From Pontibacter aydingkolensis (GTDB taxonomy: Bacteria > Bacteroidota > Bacteroidia > Cytophagales > Hymenobacteraceae), in NCBI RefSeq assembly GCF_019443125.1, contig NZ_JAHYXK010000001.1:62001-126000 (forward strand): a DNA stretch of 64,000 nucleotides, read 5' to 3'. The notes under the pieces are model-generated. The model ran no database searches. It saw nothing but the letters and a program-made list of their open reading frames with translations, and was not told where the DNA came from. Shown here piece after piece: positions 49,090 through 59,073 of the stretch; positions within the stretch are counted from its first letter, which is position 1; each line of letters starts with the position of its first letter. The translations under genes and the position numbers were made by a program.

Positions 49090-49938
49090 TTACACAGGTG
49101 GCTCTTCGTCGGTAATGGCATTCAGCAGTTTTATAACTTCCGTGGCTTTTTCCGGGTCGTTCATTTTTTCAAAAGAAAAGGCCAGGTTGCGTAAAGCCCG
49201 CTTTATGATGTCTATGTTTCCGCAGGGCTCATAAAAGATATCGATCGGGTTCAGGTTTAACTGCAATATGTAATTATCGATATCTGCCTTCGAAAGTATA
49301 AGCCCTTTGTTGTACACGTTAATGTAAAACTGTACGCCATCCAGCTTGTAGGTAAGTATAAACAGGTTGGGCAAATTTACACCATATACTGGCATATCGA
49401 GACGCTGGGCCAGCGTCATGTAAATTACGCATAGCGTTAGCGGGTTTCCGCGTTTGGTCTCTAGCACCAGATGAAGCATAGAGTTTGCCGGCGAATGGAA
49501 ATTTTTGGTGTTGGCTGTAAAGCGTTTCTCCTTGAACAGCACATTGTTCAGCGCCTTTACCTGGTCATACGGATGCATCTCCTCTTTCATGTGGGTCCAG
49601 GCATCGAAGTACAACTGGTCTATAGTTTTGGTAATAGTGGCATACTCAACATCAGGATATAAGTAGGAGTTAACCAGGTACATTCCTTCCAACAGATCTG
49701 TTGCGCCATTTTCTTTCCACTCTTTCAGGCGCGCCATCAAACCGTCAAACTGCAGGTTATGGATCAGGTCTTCAATCTTTTTCTGAAGATCAGAATCTAA
49801 TGTTTCCTCCCACTCTTCTTCCAGGTAAGGAATTATACCTTCGCCTAATGCAACTATTTGCTTCTCCACATGCGACGCCACATCGTCATCACTATCATCC
49901 AGCAGCGATATAAGCGCTTTTATCTCGTTCTTCGTCAA
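49090..49938 (-). CDS. Transglutaminase-like (SirB1-type) protein
   Basis: A 282-residue cytoplasmic protein. N-terminal helices (about 1-65, KNEIKALISLLDDSDDDVAS) resemble a HEAT-type repeat. The Transglut_core2/SirB1 domain follows (about 70-270) with HLVLETKRGNPLTLCVIYMT, LAQRLDMPVYGVNLPNLFIL and DIFYEPCGNIDIIKRALRNL. Family members lack a proven transglutaminase activity and are of uncertain function. The protein ends with a short acidic tail (DEEPPV). It is a single-gene unit on the minus strand. Confidence 0.85.
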   Translation of the reverse strand: MTKNEIKALISLLDDSDDDVASHVEKQIVALGEGIIPYLEEEWEETLDSDLQKKIEDLIHNLQFDGLMARLKEWKENGATDLLEGMYLVNSYLYPDVEYATITKTIDQLYFDAWTHMKEEMHPYDQVKALNNVLFKEKRFTANTKNFHSPANSMLHLVLETKRGNPLTLCVIYMTLAQRLDMPVYGVNLPNLFILTYKLDGVQFYINVYNKGLILSKADIDNYILQLNLNPIDIFYEPCGNIDIIKRALRNLAFSFEKMNDPEKATEVIKLLNAITDEEPPV

Positions 49939-50085
49939 AGTGATATGTAATTATTAATGAGTAAACTCACTACCAACATCTAATAACTTACAGTAATAAA
50001 GAAAAAATGGATACTTCATTCACTTAATAATCTCTTCAAACCTAACTACAGCAGCAAACAAAGTTTAACTCATTCATCATTATTC

Positions 50086-51714
50086 TCACGTTTGGATAAC
50101 GCCTACGTTGTATGGCTTTTCGATTGGAGCGTGGTTGGCTGCTTCAATTCCCATCGATATTACTTTTCGTGTCTCTAACGGATCTATTATGCCATCTATC
50201 CATAAACGTGCTGCGGCATAGTATGGCGAAAGCTCTTCGTTATACTTGGCCGTGATGCGCTCCAACAACTCCTGCTCTGCCTCCGGGGTAATAACCTCTC
50301 CTTTTGCCTTTAAAGAGGAAACCTGTATCTGTAGCAGCGTTTTGGCTGCAGAGGCTCCGCTCATTACGGCTAGCTGTGCTGTTGGCCAGGCATAGATCAG
50401 GCGCGGGTCGTAGGCCTTACCGCACATGGCATAGTTACCGGCTCCGTAGCTGTTGCCTACAAGTATGGTAAACTTTGGCACTACAGAGTTGGCCATGGCA
50501 TTCACCATTTTGGCGCCGTCTTTAATAATACCGCCGTGCTCAGCCTTGCTGCCCACCATAAACCCTGACACGTCCTGCAAGAACACCAACGGAATCTTCT
50601 TTTGATTGCAGTTCATGATAAAGCGCGCGGCTTTGTCGGCAGAGTCGGAGTAAATTACGCCACCCATCTGCATTTCGCCTTTCTTACTTTTAACGATCTT
50701 GCGCTGGTTGGCCACAATGCCTACCGCCCAACCGTCTATTCTTGCAAGTCCACAGATAAGGGTTTGGCCGTAATGGTCTTTATAAGCCTCAAATTCAGAA
50801 TTATCTACCATGCGAAGTATGATATCCATCATATCGTAAGGTTTTGCCCTGTCGGCTGGCATCAGGCCATAGATCTCTTTTTCATCCAGTTTTGGCGCAA
50901 CAGGATCCACACGGCTGAATCCGGCCTTGTTATAATCTCCCATTTTGTCAAAAATATTGCGGATGTGGTCCAGTGCTTCTTTATCGTCTTTGCACTTATA
51001 GTCGGTAACACCGGAAATCTCGCTATGGGTAGTAGCACCGCCCAGGGTTTCGTTGTCTATACTTTCGCCAATGGCTGCTTTAACCAGGTATGATCCCGCC
51101 AGGAAAATTGAGCCTGTCCCTTCTACGATCAAGGCCTCGTCGCTCATAATTGGAAGGTAAGCCCCGCCGGCAACACAGCTGCCCATAATGGCGGCAATCT
51201 GCACTATGCCCATCGAACTCATCACTGCATTGTTCCGGAACATGCGGCCAAAGTGCTCTTTATCCGGGAATATCTCGTCCTGCATCGGCAGAAAGACACC
51301 GGCGCTATCCACTAAGTACACTATAGGCAACCTGTTTTCGATAGCAACTTCCTGGGCACGTAGATTTTTCTTAGCTGTGATCGGAAACCAGGCACCCGCT
51401 TTTACTGTGGCATCGTTGGCAACCACCACACATTGGCGGCCTTTTATATAACCTATGCCTGTTACTACTCCACCGCTTGGGCAGCCTCCTACTTCCTGGT
51501 ACATACCGTCACCTGCAAAGGCTCCGATCTCTAAAAACTCCGAATCCTCATCCAGAAGGTACTCTACACGCTCACGGGCAGTCATCTTGCCTTTTTCGTG
51601 TTCTTTCTGGATGCGCTTCTCGCCACCACCCAAATGTACTTTCTTTAGTCTGCTCTGTAACTGAAAAATAAGTTGTTTAAGTGCGTCTTCGTTCTTGTTA
51701 AATTCAATATCCAT
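50086..51714 (-). CDS. Acyl-CoA carboxylase beta subunit (MCC-like)
   Basis: A 542-residue carboxyltransferase subunit that moves CO2 from biotin to an acyl-CoA. Two crotonase-like halves are visible: the first with GGGEKRIQKEHEKGKMTARE and AGVFLPMQDEIFPDKEHFGR, the second with FLQDVSGFMVGSKAEHGGII and VGNSYGAGNYAMCGKAYDPR. The LPMQDEIFPD stretch and GSCVAGGAYLPIMSDEALIV resemble methylcrotonyl-CoA carboxylase beta more than propionyl-CoA carboxylase, so leucine breakdown is the likelier role. The biotin subunit is not in this window. It fits with mutAB and meaB as branched-chain/propionate catabolism. Confidence 0.88.
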   Translation of the reverse strand: MDIEFNKNEDALKQLIFQLQSRLKKVHLGGGEKRIQKEHEKGKMTARERVEYLLDEDSEFLEIGAFAGDGMYQEVGGCPSGGVVTGIGYIKGRQCVVVANDATVKAGAWFPITAKKNLRAQEVAIENRLPIVYLVDSAGVFLPMQDEIFPDKEHFGRMFRNNAVMSSMGIVQIAAIMGSCVAGGAYLPIMSDEALIVEGTGSIFLAGSYLVKAAIGESIDNETLGGATTHSEISGVTDYKCKDDKEALDHIRNIFDKMGDYNKAGFSRVDPVAPKLDEKEIYGLMPADRAKPYDMMDIILRMVDNSEFEAYKDHYGQTLICGLARIDGWAVGIVANQRKIVKSKKGEMQMGGVIYSDSADKAARFIMNCNQKKIPLVFLQDVSGFMVGSKAEHGGIIKDGAKMVNAMANSVVPKFTILVGNSYGAGNYAMCGKAYDPRLIYAWPTAQLAVMSGASAAKTLLQIQVSSLKAKGEVITPEAEQELLERITAKYNEELSPYYAAARLWIDGIIDPLETRKVISMGIEAANHAPIEKPYNVGVIQT

Positions 51715-51807
51715 GTAGGGCTAGTTTGAAGTATAGGAAAGAATATCAATGAAAAATCCGCCCTGATAAGCGGATTTCACAAATATACGATTTTACATTT
51801 TTACGGA

Positions 51808-52887
51808 TTAATTAGATTTTGAACCGGCAGCACTTCTAACTACTTTAACAGTATCCGTTACCGGCACATACACAGTATCTGGCACTGTACGGAACTCCTG
51901 AGGATACTTGTCCTGCAGGTCTTTCACCTCATCCAGGCCAATTACACGGCCTGTAGCATCCACTTTATACTTGTCTTTGCGGCCAAATACAGAGAAGTTA
52001 ACATAGCGTTTAGGGTAAGCCTGTATATCGCGCAGCAGCAGGTTAAGTGCCTCTGTAGAACGGTTCATGTTCTCATACAACTGTTCGTCGTGTATCAACT
52101 TGCCAATAGAGCCCTGGTCTGAGTTAAGTTTATTTACAGCCGATTGCAAATCTAAAACAGCGCTGTTTGCATTAGCTACCAGTTTATTGAACTCTGCCCG
52201 CTTCAGGGTATCCGTGATTTCGGTCATGTTACGGGCCAAGCGGTTTATTTGGCGCTCTGTTTGCACCAAAGAGGCCGTAAGAGCGCTTACATTGGCTGTA
52301 ATAGCGTTGATATTTTGCTGATTGGCGCGCAGCATTTCGTTAAGGGCCGCCGTGGTTTGGTTTGTGTTGGCAAGTATGGCCTGTATGTTTCCTTTTGCCT
52401 CACTGTCCAGCAGCCTGTTTACACGGGCAAGTGTGGTATCTACCCTGTCAATTACAGGCACTGTTTTAGATGAGATGATGTCTGTAATGGAGCTCTCTTT
52501 ATAAGGAATCAGCTTTTCGTTGCCATCATACATCTTCGTGCTGTTGCCCAGGTAGAGCGTAATAGCCTTACTACCAAGCAGGTCTGAGTTACCAAGCGCA
52601 GCAATAGTAGAGTCTCCTACCTGCAGGGTCTTGAGTACGTCTATCTTTACCAGAATATTGTTCTGCTGCTCTGTCATGAGGGTAATACTTTGAACAGAGC
52701 CCACCTGCACGCCATTAAGTATGACCGGATTGGATACAGTAAGTCCATCTACATTATCATACACAACAAAGTATGAGCGGGTATCTGAGAACAGGTCGGA
52801 GCCTTTCAGAAACATAAACCCGAAATACAGGACCACAAGCGCCACTATACCTAGCAGCGCAACTTTAATTTCTTTAGATATCTTCAC
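51808..52887 (-). CDS. MlaD/MCE family lipid-transport protein
   Basis: A 359-residue MCE-domain protein: a membrane anchor at the N-terminus (about 9-29), the MlaD domain (about 36-115, with SYFVVYDNVDGLTVSNPVIL and NGVQVGSVQSITL), a long helical region (about 145-310), and a short tail with YVPVTDTVKVV. MCE proteins form hexameric rings that carry phospholipids between inner and outer membranes. It is encoded 25 nt after the amidase gene on the same strand and opposite lptD, an envelope-biogenesis neighbourhood. Confidence 0.9.
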   Translation of the reverse strand: MKISKEIKVALLGIVALVVLYFGFMFLKGSDLFSDTRSYFVVYDNVDGLTVSNPVILNGVQVGSVQSITLMTEQQNNILVKIDVLKTLQVGDSTIAALGNSDLLGSKAITLYLGNSTKMYDGNEKLIPYKESSITDIISSKTVPVIDRVDTTLARVNRLLDSEAKGNIQAILANTNQTTAALNEMLRANQQNINAITANVSALTASLVQTERQINRLARNMTEITDTLKRAEFNKLVANANSAVLDLQSAVNKLNSDQGSIGKLIHDEQLYENMNRSTEALNLLLRDIQAYPKRYVNFSVFGRKDKYKVDATGRVIGLDEVKDLQDKYPQEFRTVPDTVYVPVTDTVKVVRSAAGSKSN

Positions 52888-52912
52888 GTAAGGGGTGTCT
52901 AGCTAGTAAGCT

Positions 52913-53695
52913 TTAGTTCATTGCCTCGAGTTCTTGCTTATACTCTTTAAAGGCACGATATATTCCTGATGCCATATACGTTTGGCCGGACTTATCGTTA
53001 AGGAATTTTTCTTCGGACGGATTTGTAAGGAAACCGCACTCTATCAGCACGCTAGGCATATAGGATTTCCAGAGCACCAGAAAGCCTGCCTGTTTTACAC
53101 CACGGCTGTGGCGCCCTACCCTGTGCTTGAACTCTTTTTCTACTTTATCAGCAAAGCGAATGCTGTTATCCATGTGCGCGCTCTGGTGCAGGGCAAACAG
53201 AATATGGCTTTGCGGTGACTTAGGGTCAAAACCACCATAGTTCTCCTTATAATTATCTTCCTGCAAAATTACCGCATTCTCACGCTTTGCCACGTTCAGG
53301 TTACCCTCCGAAGTATGAAGCCCCATGGTATAGGTTTCTGTGCCGTAGGCAGATGCAGGACCTGCATTAAGATGTATAGAGATAAACAGGTCGGCGTTAT
53401 TCTTGTTAGCAATACCTGCGCGGTCAATAAGCTCAACAAAGTTATCTGTTTTGCGCGTATACACTACCTTTACATCCGGTAAGTTCTTCTCAATCAGGCT
53501 GCCTACCTGCAGGGCAAGCTGAAGCGCAACATCTGCTTCATGCGAAACCTTACCGTTACAGCCATTGTCTTTTCCGCCATGGCCGGCGTCAATTACCACC
53601 GTGCGTACCTTATAAGCCTTCTTGAACTCTAATGTGTTGGATGAGCAAAGCAAGAAAACGATAGCCAGAAATGAAACAGTAACAATATTTCTCAC
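52913..53695 (-). CDS. N-acetylmuramoyl-L-alanine amidase
   Basis: A 260-residue Amidase_3 (AmiC-type) zinc amidase that cleaves the amide bond between muramic acid and the stem peptide. After a short signal or anchor (about 1-20): VVIDAGHGGKDNGCNG with zinc-binding His, a zinc-ligand Glu in SHEADVALQLALQVG, DLFISIHLNAGPASAYGTET with the second His, and the catalytic-Glu segment VLIECGFLTNPSEEKFL. All expected catalytic residues are present. It is transcribed with mlaD, and divergently from the LptD-like gene. Confidence 0.93.
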   Translation of the reverse strand: MRNIVTVSFLAIVFLLCSSNTLEFKKAYKVRTVVIDAGHGGKDNGCNGKVSHEADVALQLALQVGSLIEKNLPDVKVVYTRKTDNFVELIDRAGIANKNNADLFISIHLNAGPASAYGTETYTMGLHTSEGNLNVAKRENAVILQEDNYKENYGGFDPKSPQSHILFALHQSAHMDNSIRFADKVEKEFKHRVGRHSRGVKQAGFLVLWKSYMPSVLIECGFLTNPSEEKFLNDKSGQTYMASGIYRAFKEYKQELEAMN

Positions 53696-53723
53696 AACGT
53701 TCGTTAGTTAAAAGCTAAAACAA

Positions 53724-53731
53724 TAACTTTG
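53724..53731 (+). promoter_or_regulatory. Bacteroidota -7 box for the LptD-like gene
   Basis: TAACTTTG matches TAnnTTTG and lies 38 nt before the proposed start. No clean TTTG at the -33 position. Confidence 0.45.
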
Positions 53732-53768
53732 TACAAAATAAATAAAACTTTAGGGAAGTCTGAAGAAG

Positions 53769-56432
53769 TTGCGCCACATTTTACTTTTTTTACTGCTGTT
53801 TCAGTTTGCCGTGCTCACTCCAACGATGGTGTCAGGCCAGCGTGTACCTCAATTGCGTACGCTCAAACCAGCTAGCCAACAAGACACTATCCCAGCTGGG
53901 CAGGACTCTCTGCGCGTTTCGGCACCCCAGGGCGACATCAAGTCCACAATCAAATACTCTGCCAGAGATTCCATTATGTTTGAGGTAGACCGTAAGGTAG
54001 TAAACCTTTATGGTGATGCCAAAATCAGTTACGGTGACTTAAACCTGGAAGCAGCCTATATCCAGATCGACTACGAAACCAATACGTTACTCGCTACCCC
54101 GCTACCCGACTCTACTGGCAAAGACACCGGTGTGCCGGTTTTTAAAGACTCTGGTGGCACTTACTCGGCCAAGCAGATCGCTTATAACTATAAAACCAGG
54201 AAAGGCCGTATATCTGAAGTAGTAACGCAGCAAGGTGAAGGTTATATACATGCAGAGGTTGTAAAAAAGAACGAGAACGACGAATTCTTCGGCTACCATG
54301 CACAGTACACTACCTGTAACCTGGAGCACCCGCACTTCTTTATCGGAGCTACAAAGATGAAGGGTATCCCGAACGACAAGGTAATGACAGGGCCATTTAA
54401 CCTGGTAGTAGCCGATATACCAACACCGCTTGGGTTTATATTCGGTTTGTTCCCAATGCCTAAAAATACTCGCGCTTCAGGAGTTATTGTACCAACTTTT
54501 GGCGAGTCGAGGGCACAGGGTTTTTACCTGAGCAATGGCGGGTACTACTTTGCCTGGAACGATTACATTGGTACAAGGCTTACCGGCGACATTTACTCAC
54601 TGGGCGGCTATAACATAAGTATGGACAACACTTACCGCAAAAGATACTCCTATAGCGGTAATTTGGGTGTGTCGTATAGATACTTTAAAAACGACGAAGC
54701 CGATATAGAGCGGTCACGCACAACCAACGATCTTCTAAACGCTTTGCCACCTACCCAACGCACTATCTGGATAAACTGGTCGCACTCGCCGGAGCAAAAA
54801 CCTGGCCGTGGCCGTTTTTCGGCAAGTGTAAACGCTGGTAGCACGGGGCATCAACGTATTAACTATAACAGCACTTCACAGTACCTGTCACCTACGTTTA
54901 ACTCCAACATAACCTACCAGAAAACAATACAGAACACGCCTTTCAGCTACACAGCTAAATTATCGCAGGGGCAAACCAGCGGTGGTGTTTACAACTTTGT
55001 ACTGCCGGACCTGAACTTCTCGATGACGCCAGTTAGCTTTTTTGAGGTTCTCACCAACAACTTGCCTACAGGTAAATGGTACGAACAGTTTACAATTGGC
55101 TATAACGTAAATGCACAGAACAGGCTAACTAATATAAGGCCAGCCACAAGCAATACATTCGGTGTGCCGATCACGGAGGGTGTTGCAAGACAGGACACCA
55201 TCAGCCTGAGTGATTTTGACCAACTCTGGAAGAATGGTCGCCGCTCTGCAGACCATAATTTCCAGCTTAACCTGGGCAGTTACAAGATAGCACGCTATTT
55301 TAACTTCTCGCCATCGGTGAGTTACCGCGAAAGCTGGACCGACCAAAGATATAGTTTCCGCTTTAACCCCGACTCGCAGAAGGTAGATGTAGATACGACA
55401 AATTTTGGCCGGATTTATGATTATAGTGCCAACGCATCGCTTAGCACCACTATTTACGGTACAGCCTATATAGGAGGTAAGCGTGTAGAGGCTATCCGCC
55501 ATCTTATCCGCCCGAACATCAGTTATAGTTACCGCCCAGACTTTGGCAGAGAGAGTTTCGGCTTTTACCAGAATGTGCAAACCGCTGCTTTCCCGGCTGC
55601 TGGCCGCGATGCTTTTACCTTACTGCCCCGCGTTGCCAACGCACCGGGCCCTGGGCTGCAAAGCAGGTTAAACCTTAATGTTTCCAATAACATCGAGATG
55701 AAGGTCAGGTCGAAAACCGACACCACAGCTGCAAACCAATTTGAAAAAGTAAGTATACTTGACAACCTTGCATTTTCTACATCCTATAATTTTGCGGCAG
55801 ATTCTATTAAGCTTGCTCCCGTAAGCCTTGTAGCCAACACCAGGCTGTTTAAGATTTTCAACGTAACCTTTAACTCTACTTTTGATCCCTACAAACGGGA
55901 TACTTTGGGCAGACAGGTTGATGATTATGTTTTTGATTTCTCTAAGTTAAAACTGGCCAACCTTACAAATGCAAACTTTACAATAGGTGCCAGCCTTAAC
56001 CCCGAAGCCAGGCAATCAAGCACGTCGGTTCCAAGCAATCTGCCAATCTTAAATCCGGATCGGGACCCTTTGCTACCAGACTATGTTGACTTCAAAATTC
56101 CGTGGACTTTAAGCTTTGACTATACTATTGGCTACTTCAGGACGTATGGTGCTACCGCAGGCACAAACATTAACCAGACCCTGAGTATGAATGGCTCGGT
56201 AAACCTGACGGACAAGTGGAAAATAACATACTTTGCAGGCTACGACTTTACCAACAACAATATATCAAACGCCAACCTACAGATATATCGTGACCTGCAT
56301 TGCTGGGAAATGAGTATCGGCTGGATTCCATTTGGCTTTGCACAGGGGTACAACATCACCATCAACGCCAAGTCTGCTTTGCTCCAGGACCTAAGACTTA
56401 CCCGGAACCGATCGGCACGAAACAGATTTTAA
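53769..56432 (+). CDS. LptD-like outer-membrane LPS assembly protein
   Basis: An 887-residue exported protein: signal peptide (MRHILLFLLLFQFAVLTPTM), an OstA/LptA-like jelly-roll domain (about 60-225, MFEVDRKVVNLYGDAKISYG and AYIQIDYETNTLL), and a large C-terminal beta-barrel (about 235-887). LptD inserts lipopolysaccharide into the outer leaflet. The start is a TTG at 53769 with an AGGGAAG sequence 10 nt upstream; a CTG three codons earlier is possible, and no ATG precedes the signal peptide. This is the phylum's usual LptD form, longer and more divergent than proteobacterial LptD. It diverges from the amidase gene. Confidence 0.85.
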   Translation: MRHILLFLLLFQFAVLTPTMVSGQRVPQLRTLKPASQQDTIPAGQDSLRVSAPQGDIKSTIKYSARDSIMFEVDRKVVNLYGDAKISYGDLNLEAAYIQIDYETNTLLATPLPDSTGKDTGVPVFKDSGGTYSAKQIAYNYKTRKGRISEVVTQQGEGYIHAEVVKKNENDEFFGYHAQYTTCNLEHPHFFIGATKMKGIPNDKVMTGPFNLVVADIPTPLGFIFGLFPMPKNTRASGVIVPTFGESRAQGFYLSNGGYYFAWNDYIGTRLTGDIYSLGGYNISMDNTYRKRYSYSGNLGVSYRYFKNDEADIERSRTTNDLLNALPPTQRTIWINWSHSPEQKPGRGRFSASVNAGSTGHQRINYNSTSQYLSPTFNSNITYQKTIQNTPFSYTAKLSQGQTSGGVYNFVLPDLNFSMTPVSFFEVLTNNLPTGKWYEQFTIGYNVNAQNRLTNIRPATSNTFGVPITEGVARQDTISLSDFDQLWKNGRRSADHNFQLNLGSYKIARYFNFSPSVSYRESWTDQRYSFRFNPDSQKVDVDTTNFGRIYDYSANASLSTTIYGTAYIGGKRVEAIRHLIRPNISYSYRPDFGRESFGFYQNVQTAAFPAAGRDAFTLLPRVANAPGPGLQSRLNLNVSNNIEMKVRSKTDTTAANQFEKVSILDNLAFSTSYNFAADSIKLAPVSLVANTRLFKIFNVTFNSTFDPYKRDTLGRQVDDYVFDFSKLKLANLTNANFTIGASLNPEARQSSTSVPSNLPILNPDRDPLLPDYVDFKIPWTLSFDYTIGYFRTYGATAGTNINQTLSMNGSVNLTDKWKITYFAGYDFTNNNISNANLQIYRDLHCWEMSIGWIPFGFAQGYNITINAKSALLQDLRLTRNRSARNRF

Positions 56433-56469
56433 CAAAAACAGCCACACCAAAATGTGGCTGTTTTTGTTT
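56431..56469 (+). terminator. Terminator between the LptD-like gene and panB
   Basis: AACAAAAACAGCCACA and TGTGGCTGTTTTTGTT form a perfect stem with a 7-nt loop, directly at the end of the LptD-like gene. Confidence 0.88.
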
Positions 56470-56508
56470 TAGATTTTATAGCTTTACATCTTAACTACTG
56501 TAATTGCT

Positions 56509-57327
56509 ATGTCTGTTCACAAAAGCGACGTTAAAAAGGTAACCACGCACCAGCTGCAGAACATGAAAGAGCGCGGCGAGAAAATCTCTATGCTCACCGC
56601 TTACGACTTTTCAATGGCTACCATTCTGGATGCCGCAGGCGTTGATGTACTGCTGGTTGGCGACTCTGCCTCCAATGTAATGGCTGGCCACGAAACCACA
56701 TTACCTATAACGCTGGATCAAATGATCTACCATGCCTCCTCGGTTGTGCGTGGTGTGAACAGAGCATTTGTAGTAGTTGATATGCCTTTTGGGTCTTACC
56801 AGGGCAACTCTTCTGAGGCATTACGCTCTGCCATCCGCATCATGAAAGAATCCGGCGGGCATGGCGTAAAACTGGAAGGTGGCGCAGAGATTAAAGAATC
56901 AATTACCCGTATACTTAGTGCCGGAGTACCGGTTATGGGTCACCTGGGCCTTACCCCACAGTCAATCTATAAATTTGGCACTTACACGGTACGTGCTAAA
57001 GAGGAGGCTGAAGCTCAGAAGTTGATAGAAGATGCGCTGTTGCTGCAGGAGCTTGGCTGCTTTTCAATTGTGCTCGAGAAAATCCCGTCAGAGTTAGCCA
57101 AGCGCGTAGCCGAGCAATTACAAATCCCGATCATAGGCATTGGCGCGGGCCCACACGTAGACGGGCAGGTGCTGGTTGTACATGATATGTTGGGCATTAA
57201 CAAAGAGTTTAAACCTCGTTTCCTGCGCCGCTATGCTGACCTGCATTCTATCATGACAGATGCTGTACAGAACTACGTGAAAGACGTTAAGAGCAAGGAT
57301 TTCCCGAACGATAAGGAAGCATATTAA
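56509..57327 (+). CDS. panB: 3-methyl-2-oxobutanoate hydroxymethyltransferase
   Basis: PanB makes ketopantoate from ketoisovalerate and 5,10-methylene-THF, the first step to pantothenate and CoA. The 272 residues include [20 protein letters not shown], the substrate/metal segments [20 protein letters not shown] and [33 protein letters not shown], and [20 protein letters not shown]. The conserved catalytic Glu region ([20 protein letters not shown]) and [14 protein letters not shown] complete it. Normal length. It is followed 19 nt later by the RluA-type gene. Confidence 0.96.
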   Translation: MSVHKSDVKKVTTHQLQNMKERGEKISMLTAYDFSMATILDAAGVDVLLVGDSASNVMAGHETTLPITLDQMIYHASSVVRGVNRAFVVVDMPFGSYQGNSSEALRSAIRIMKESGGHGVKLEGGAEIKESITRILSAGVPVMGHLGLTPQSIYKFGTYTVRAKEEAEAQKLIEDALLLQELGCFSIVLEKIPSELAKRVAEQLQIPIIGIGAGPHVDGQVLVVHDMLGINKEFKPRFLRRYADLHSIMTDAVQNYVKDVKSKDFPNDKEAY

Positions 57328-57346
57328 AGTTTAAGAGTTAGAGAGT

Positions 57347-58036
57347 TTGGGAGTTAAAGAATTAGACGTCCTGTTTGAGGATAACCATGTGCTGGTGGTG
57401 AATAAGCCAGCAGGCCTGCTGGTGCATGGCGACGAAACTGGAGATATTACCCTGGCCGATCTTGCCAAAGAGTATATCAAGCATAAGTATAACAAGCCCG
57501 GTAATGTTTTTATAGGTGTAGTGCACCGCCTCGACAGGCCCGTAAGTGGCGTAGTGCTGCTGGCGAAAACATCCAAGGCACTCGCCAGGCTGAACGAACT
57601 CTTCCGGAGCAAAAAAACACAGAAGACATATTGGGCCGTTGTGCATCAAAAGCCTCAAAACGAACAGGGCACACTCGTACACTGGCTTGTAAAAGATAGT
57701 TCTAAAAATGTAACCAAGGCCTACACCAAAGAAAACAAAAGTGGCCTTAGATCAGAGTTGCACTATAAACTGTTAAGCGCTGACAATGGAAAGTATTTAC
57801 TGGAAGTAAACCCTATAACAGGACGTCCACACCAAATACGTGTGCAGCTTGCCTCCATGAAATGCACTATACTTGGCGATTTAAAATATGGTGCGGCACA
57901 ACCCCTTCCCGATAAAAGTATAGCGCTGCATGCCCGCCAGCTGCAGTTCGAACACCCTACTCTTAAAACCCAGATAACTGCAAGTGCCCCTCCGCCTGCC
58001 ACTCCTGTGTGGCAGCCATTCAGAAATATGCTTTAA
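57347..58036 (+). CDS. RluA family pseudouridine synthase
   Basis: A 229-residue RluA-type enzyme that makes pseudouridine in rRNA or tRNA. It has VLFEDNHVLVVNKPAGLLVH at the N-terminus, the catalytic Asp in GVVHRLDRPVSGVVLLAKTS (about residue 65), and LLEVNPITGRPHQIRVQLAS. It lacks an S4 domain, so it is a short form; the target is unknown. No ATG precedes the conserved part: the frame opens at a TTG (57347) inside a GAGTTAGAGAGTTTGGGAGT-type repeat also seen near 11035. The native start may have been altered by that repeat. Confidence 0.88.
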   Translation: MGVKELDVLFEDNHVLVVNKPAGLLVHGDETGDITLADLAKEYIKHKYNKPGNVFIGVVHRLDRPVSGVVLLAKTSKALARLNELFRSKKTQKTYWAVVHQKPQNEQGTLVHWLVKDSSKNVTKAYTKENKSGLRSELHYKLLSADNGKYLLEVNPITGRPHQIRVQLASMKCTILGDLKYGAAQPLPDKSIALHARQLQFEHPTLKTQITASAPPPATPVWQPFRNML

Positions 58037-58123
58037 TACTGTTTCGCTTTGCCGAAAAAGTGATTTTGATCATTTTCTGAACTTTTATACGCCTTACTCT
58101 ATTTTACTTTAAATTTCGTGTTG

Positions 58124-58131
58124 TAGCTTTG
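58124..58131 (+). promoter_or_regulatory. Bacteroidota -7 box for the desaturase gene
   Basis: TAGCTTTG matches TAnnTTTG, 68 nt before the desaturase ATG. The -33 element is unclear. Confidence 0.45.
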
Positions 58132-58198
58132 CAAATTAGTACGGCATGTTGCCTATGTGCCTTGCTACAATAACTCTAAACACCTATACATTAGTTAA

Positions 58199-58960
58199 AT
58201 GGCAATTCTTATATTCTTTGTGGTGCATTGGTACCTGTCTCTTTTTGTTCAGACGTTTTATCTGCACCGCTATGCCGCCCACAAAATGTTCACGATGAAC
58301 CCTTTCTGGGAAAAAGCATTTTACGTTTTAACTTATATTGCCCAGGGATCGTCTTTCCTGTCGCCGCGTGCTTATGCTGTGTTACACCGTATGCACCACG
58401 CCTTCTCTGATACAGAGCGCGACCCACATTCACCGCATTTTTCTAACAATGCTTTTACCATGATGTGGAAGACAAAGGAGATTTACAACAACGTACTTAA
58501 CCGCCGTGTAGAGCCGGAGCAGCGCTTTGAGGGTAACTACCCGGTTTGGAGTGCCATCGAAAAGTTAGGTGATTCATACTTCTCCAGAATTGGATGGGGC
58601 GTTCTATATGTACTGTTCTACATTGAGTTTGCTACTCAGTGGTGGATGTACCTGCTGTTACCGATCCACTTCCTGATGGGCCCGGTACACGGCGCTATCG
58701 TAAACTGGAGCGGACACAAGTATGGCTATCAGAACTTCGACAATAATGATAAATCAAGAAACTCGCTTTTCTTCGACTTCCTGACAGGTGGCGAGTTGTT
58801 CCAGAACAACCACCACAAGCTGCCTAACCGCGTTAACTTTGGTGTAAAGTGGTGGGAGTTTGACCCAACCTGGCCAATTATCTGGACACTGGATAAACTG
58901 AGTGTTATTAAGCTGAAGGCACCAAAGGCCAAAACAGTAAGAGCAAAAGCAAACGCTTAA
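58199..58960 (+). CDS. Acyl-CoA desaturase (fatty acid desaturase)
   Basis: A 253-residue membrane desaturase of the stearoyl-CoA-desaturase type, which introduces a cis double bond into acyl chains to maintain membrane fluidity. All three histidine boxes are visible: HRYAAHK (about 23-29), HRMHHAFSD (about 63-71) and NNHHK (about 203-207). Hydrophobic segments flank the first and lie near 135-155. The length is on the short side but complete. It is monocistronic, with a promoter box upstream and a terminator downstream. Confidence 0.92.
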   Translation: MAILIFFVVHWYLSLFVQTFYLHRYAAHKMFTMNPFWEKAFYVLTYIAQGSSFLSPRAYAVLHRMHHAFSDTERDPHSPHFSNNAFTMMWKTKEIYNNVLNRRVEPEQRFEGNYPVWSAIEKLGDSYFSRIGWGVLYVLFYIEFATQWWMYLLLPIHFLMGPVHGAIVNWSGHKYGYQNFDNNDKSRNSLFFDFLTGGELFQNNHHKLPNRVNFGVKWWEFDPTWPIIWTLDKLSVIKLKAPKAKTVRAKANA

Positions 58961-58964
58961 ATAT

Positions 58965-58999
58965 AAAAAGCCCTCCCGCAACGGAGGGTTTTTCTTTTT
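58965..58999 (+). terminator. Terminator after the desaturase gene
   Basis: CCCTCC-N6-GGAGGG followed by TTTTTCTTTTT, 10 nt past the stop. Confidence 0.85.
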
Positions 59000-59073
59000 A
59001 TATCTCCCATCATAATCGGATATACTTCAGCAACTATAATTCCTCAGTATCACCTAATTTCGTTTTTAAAAAC

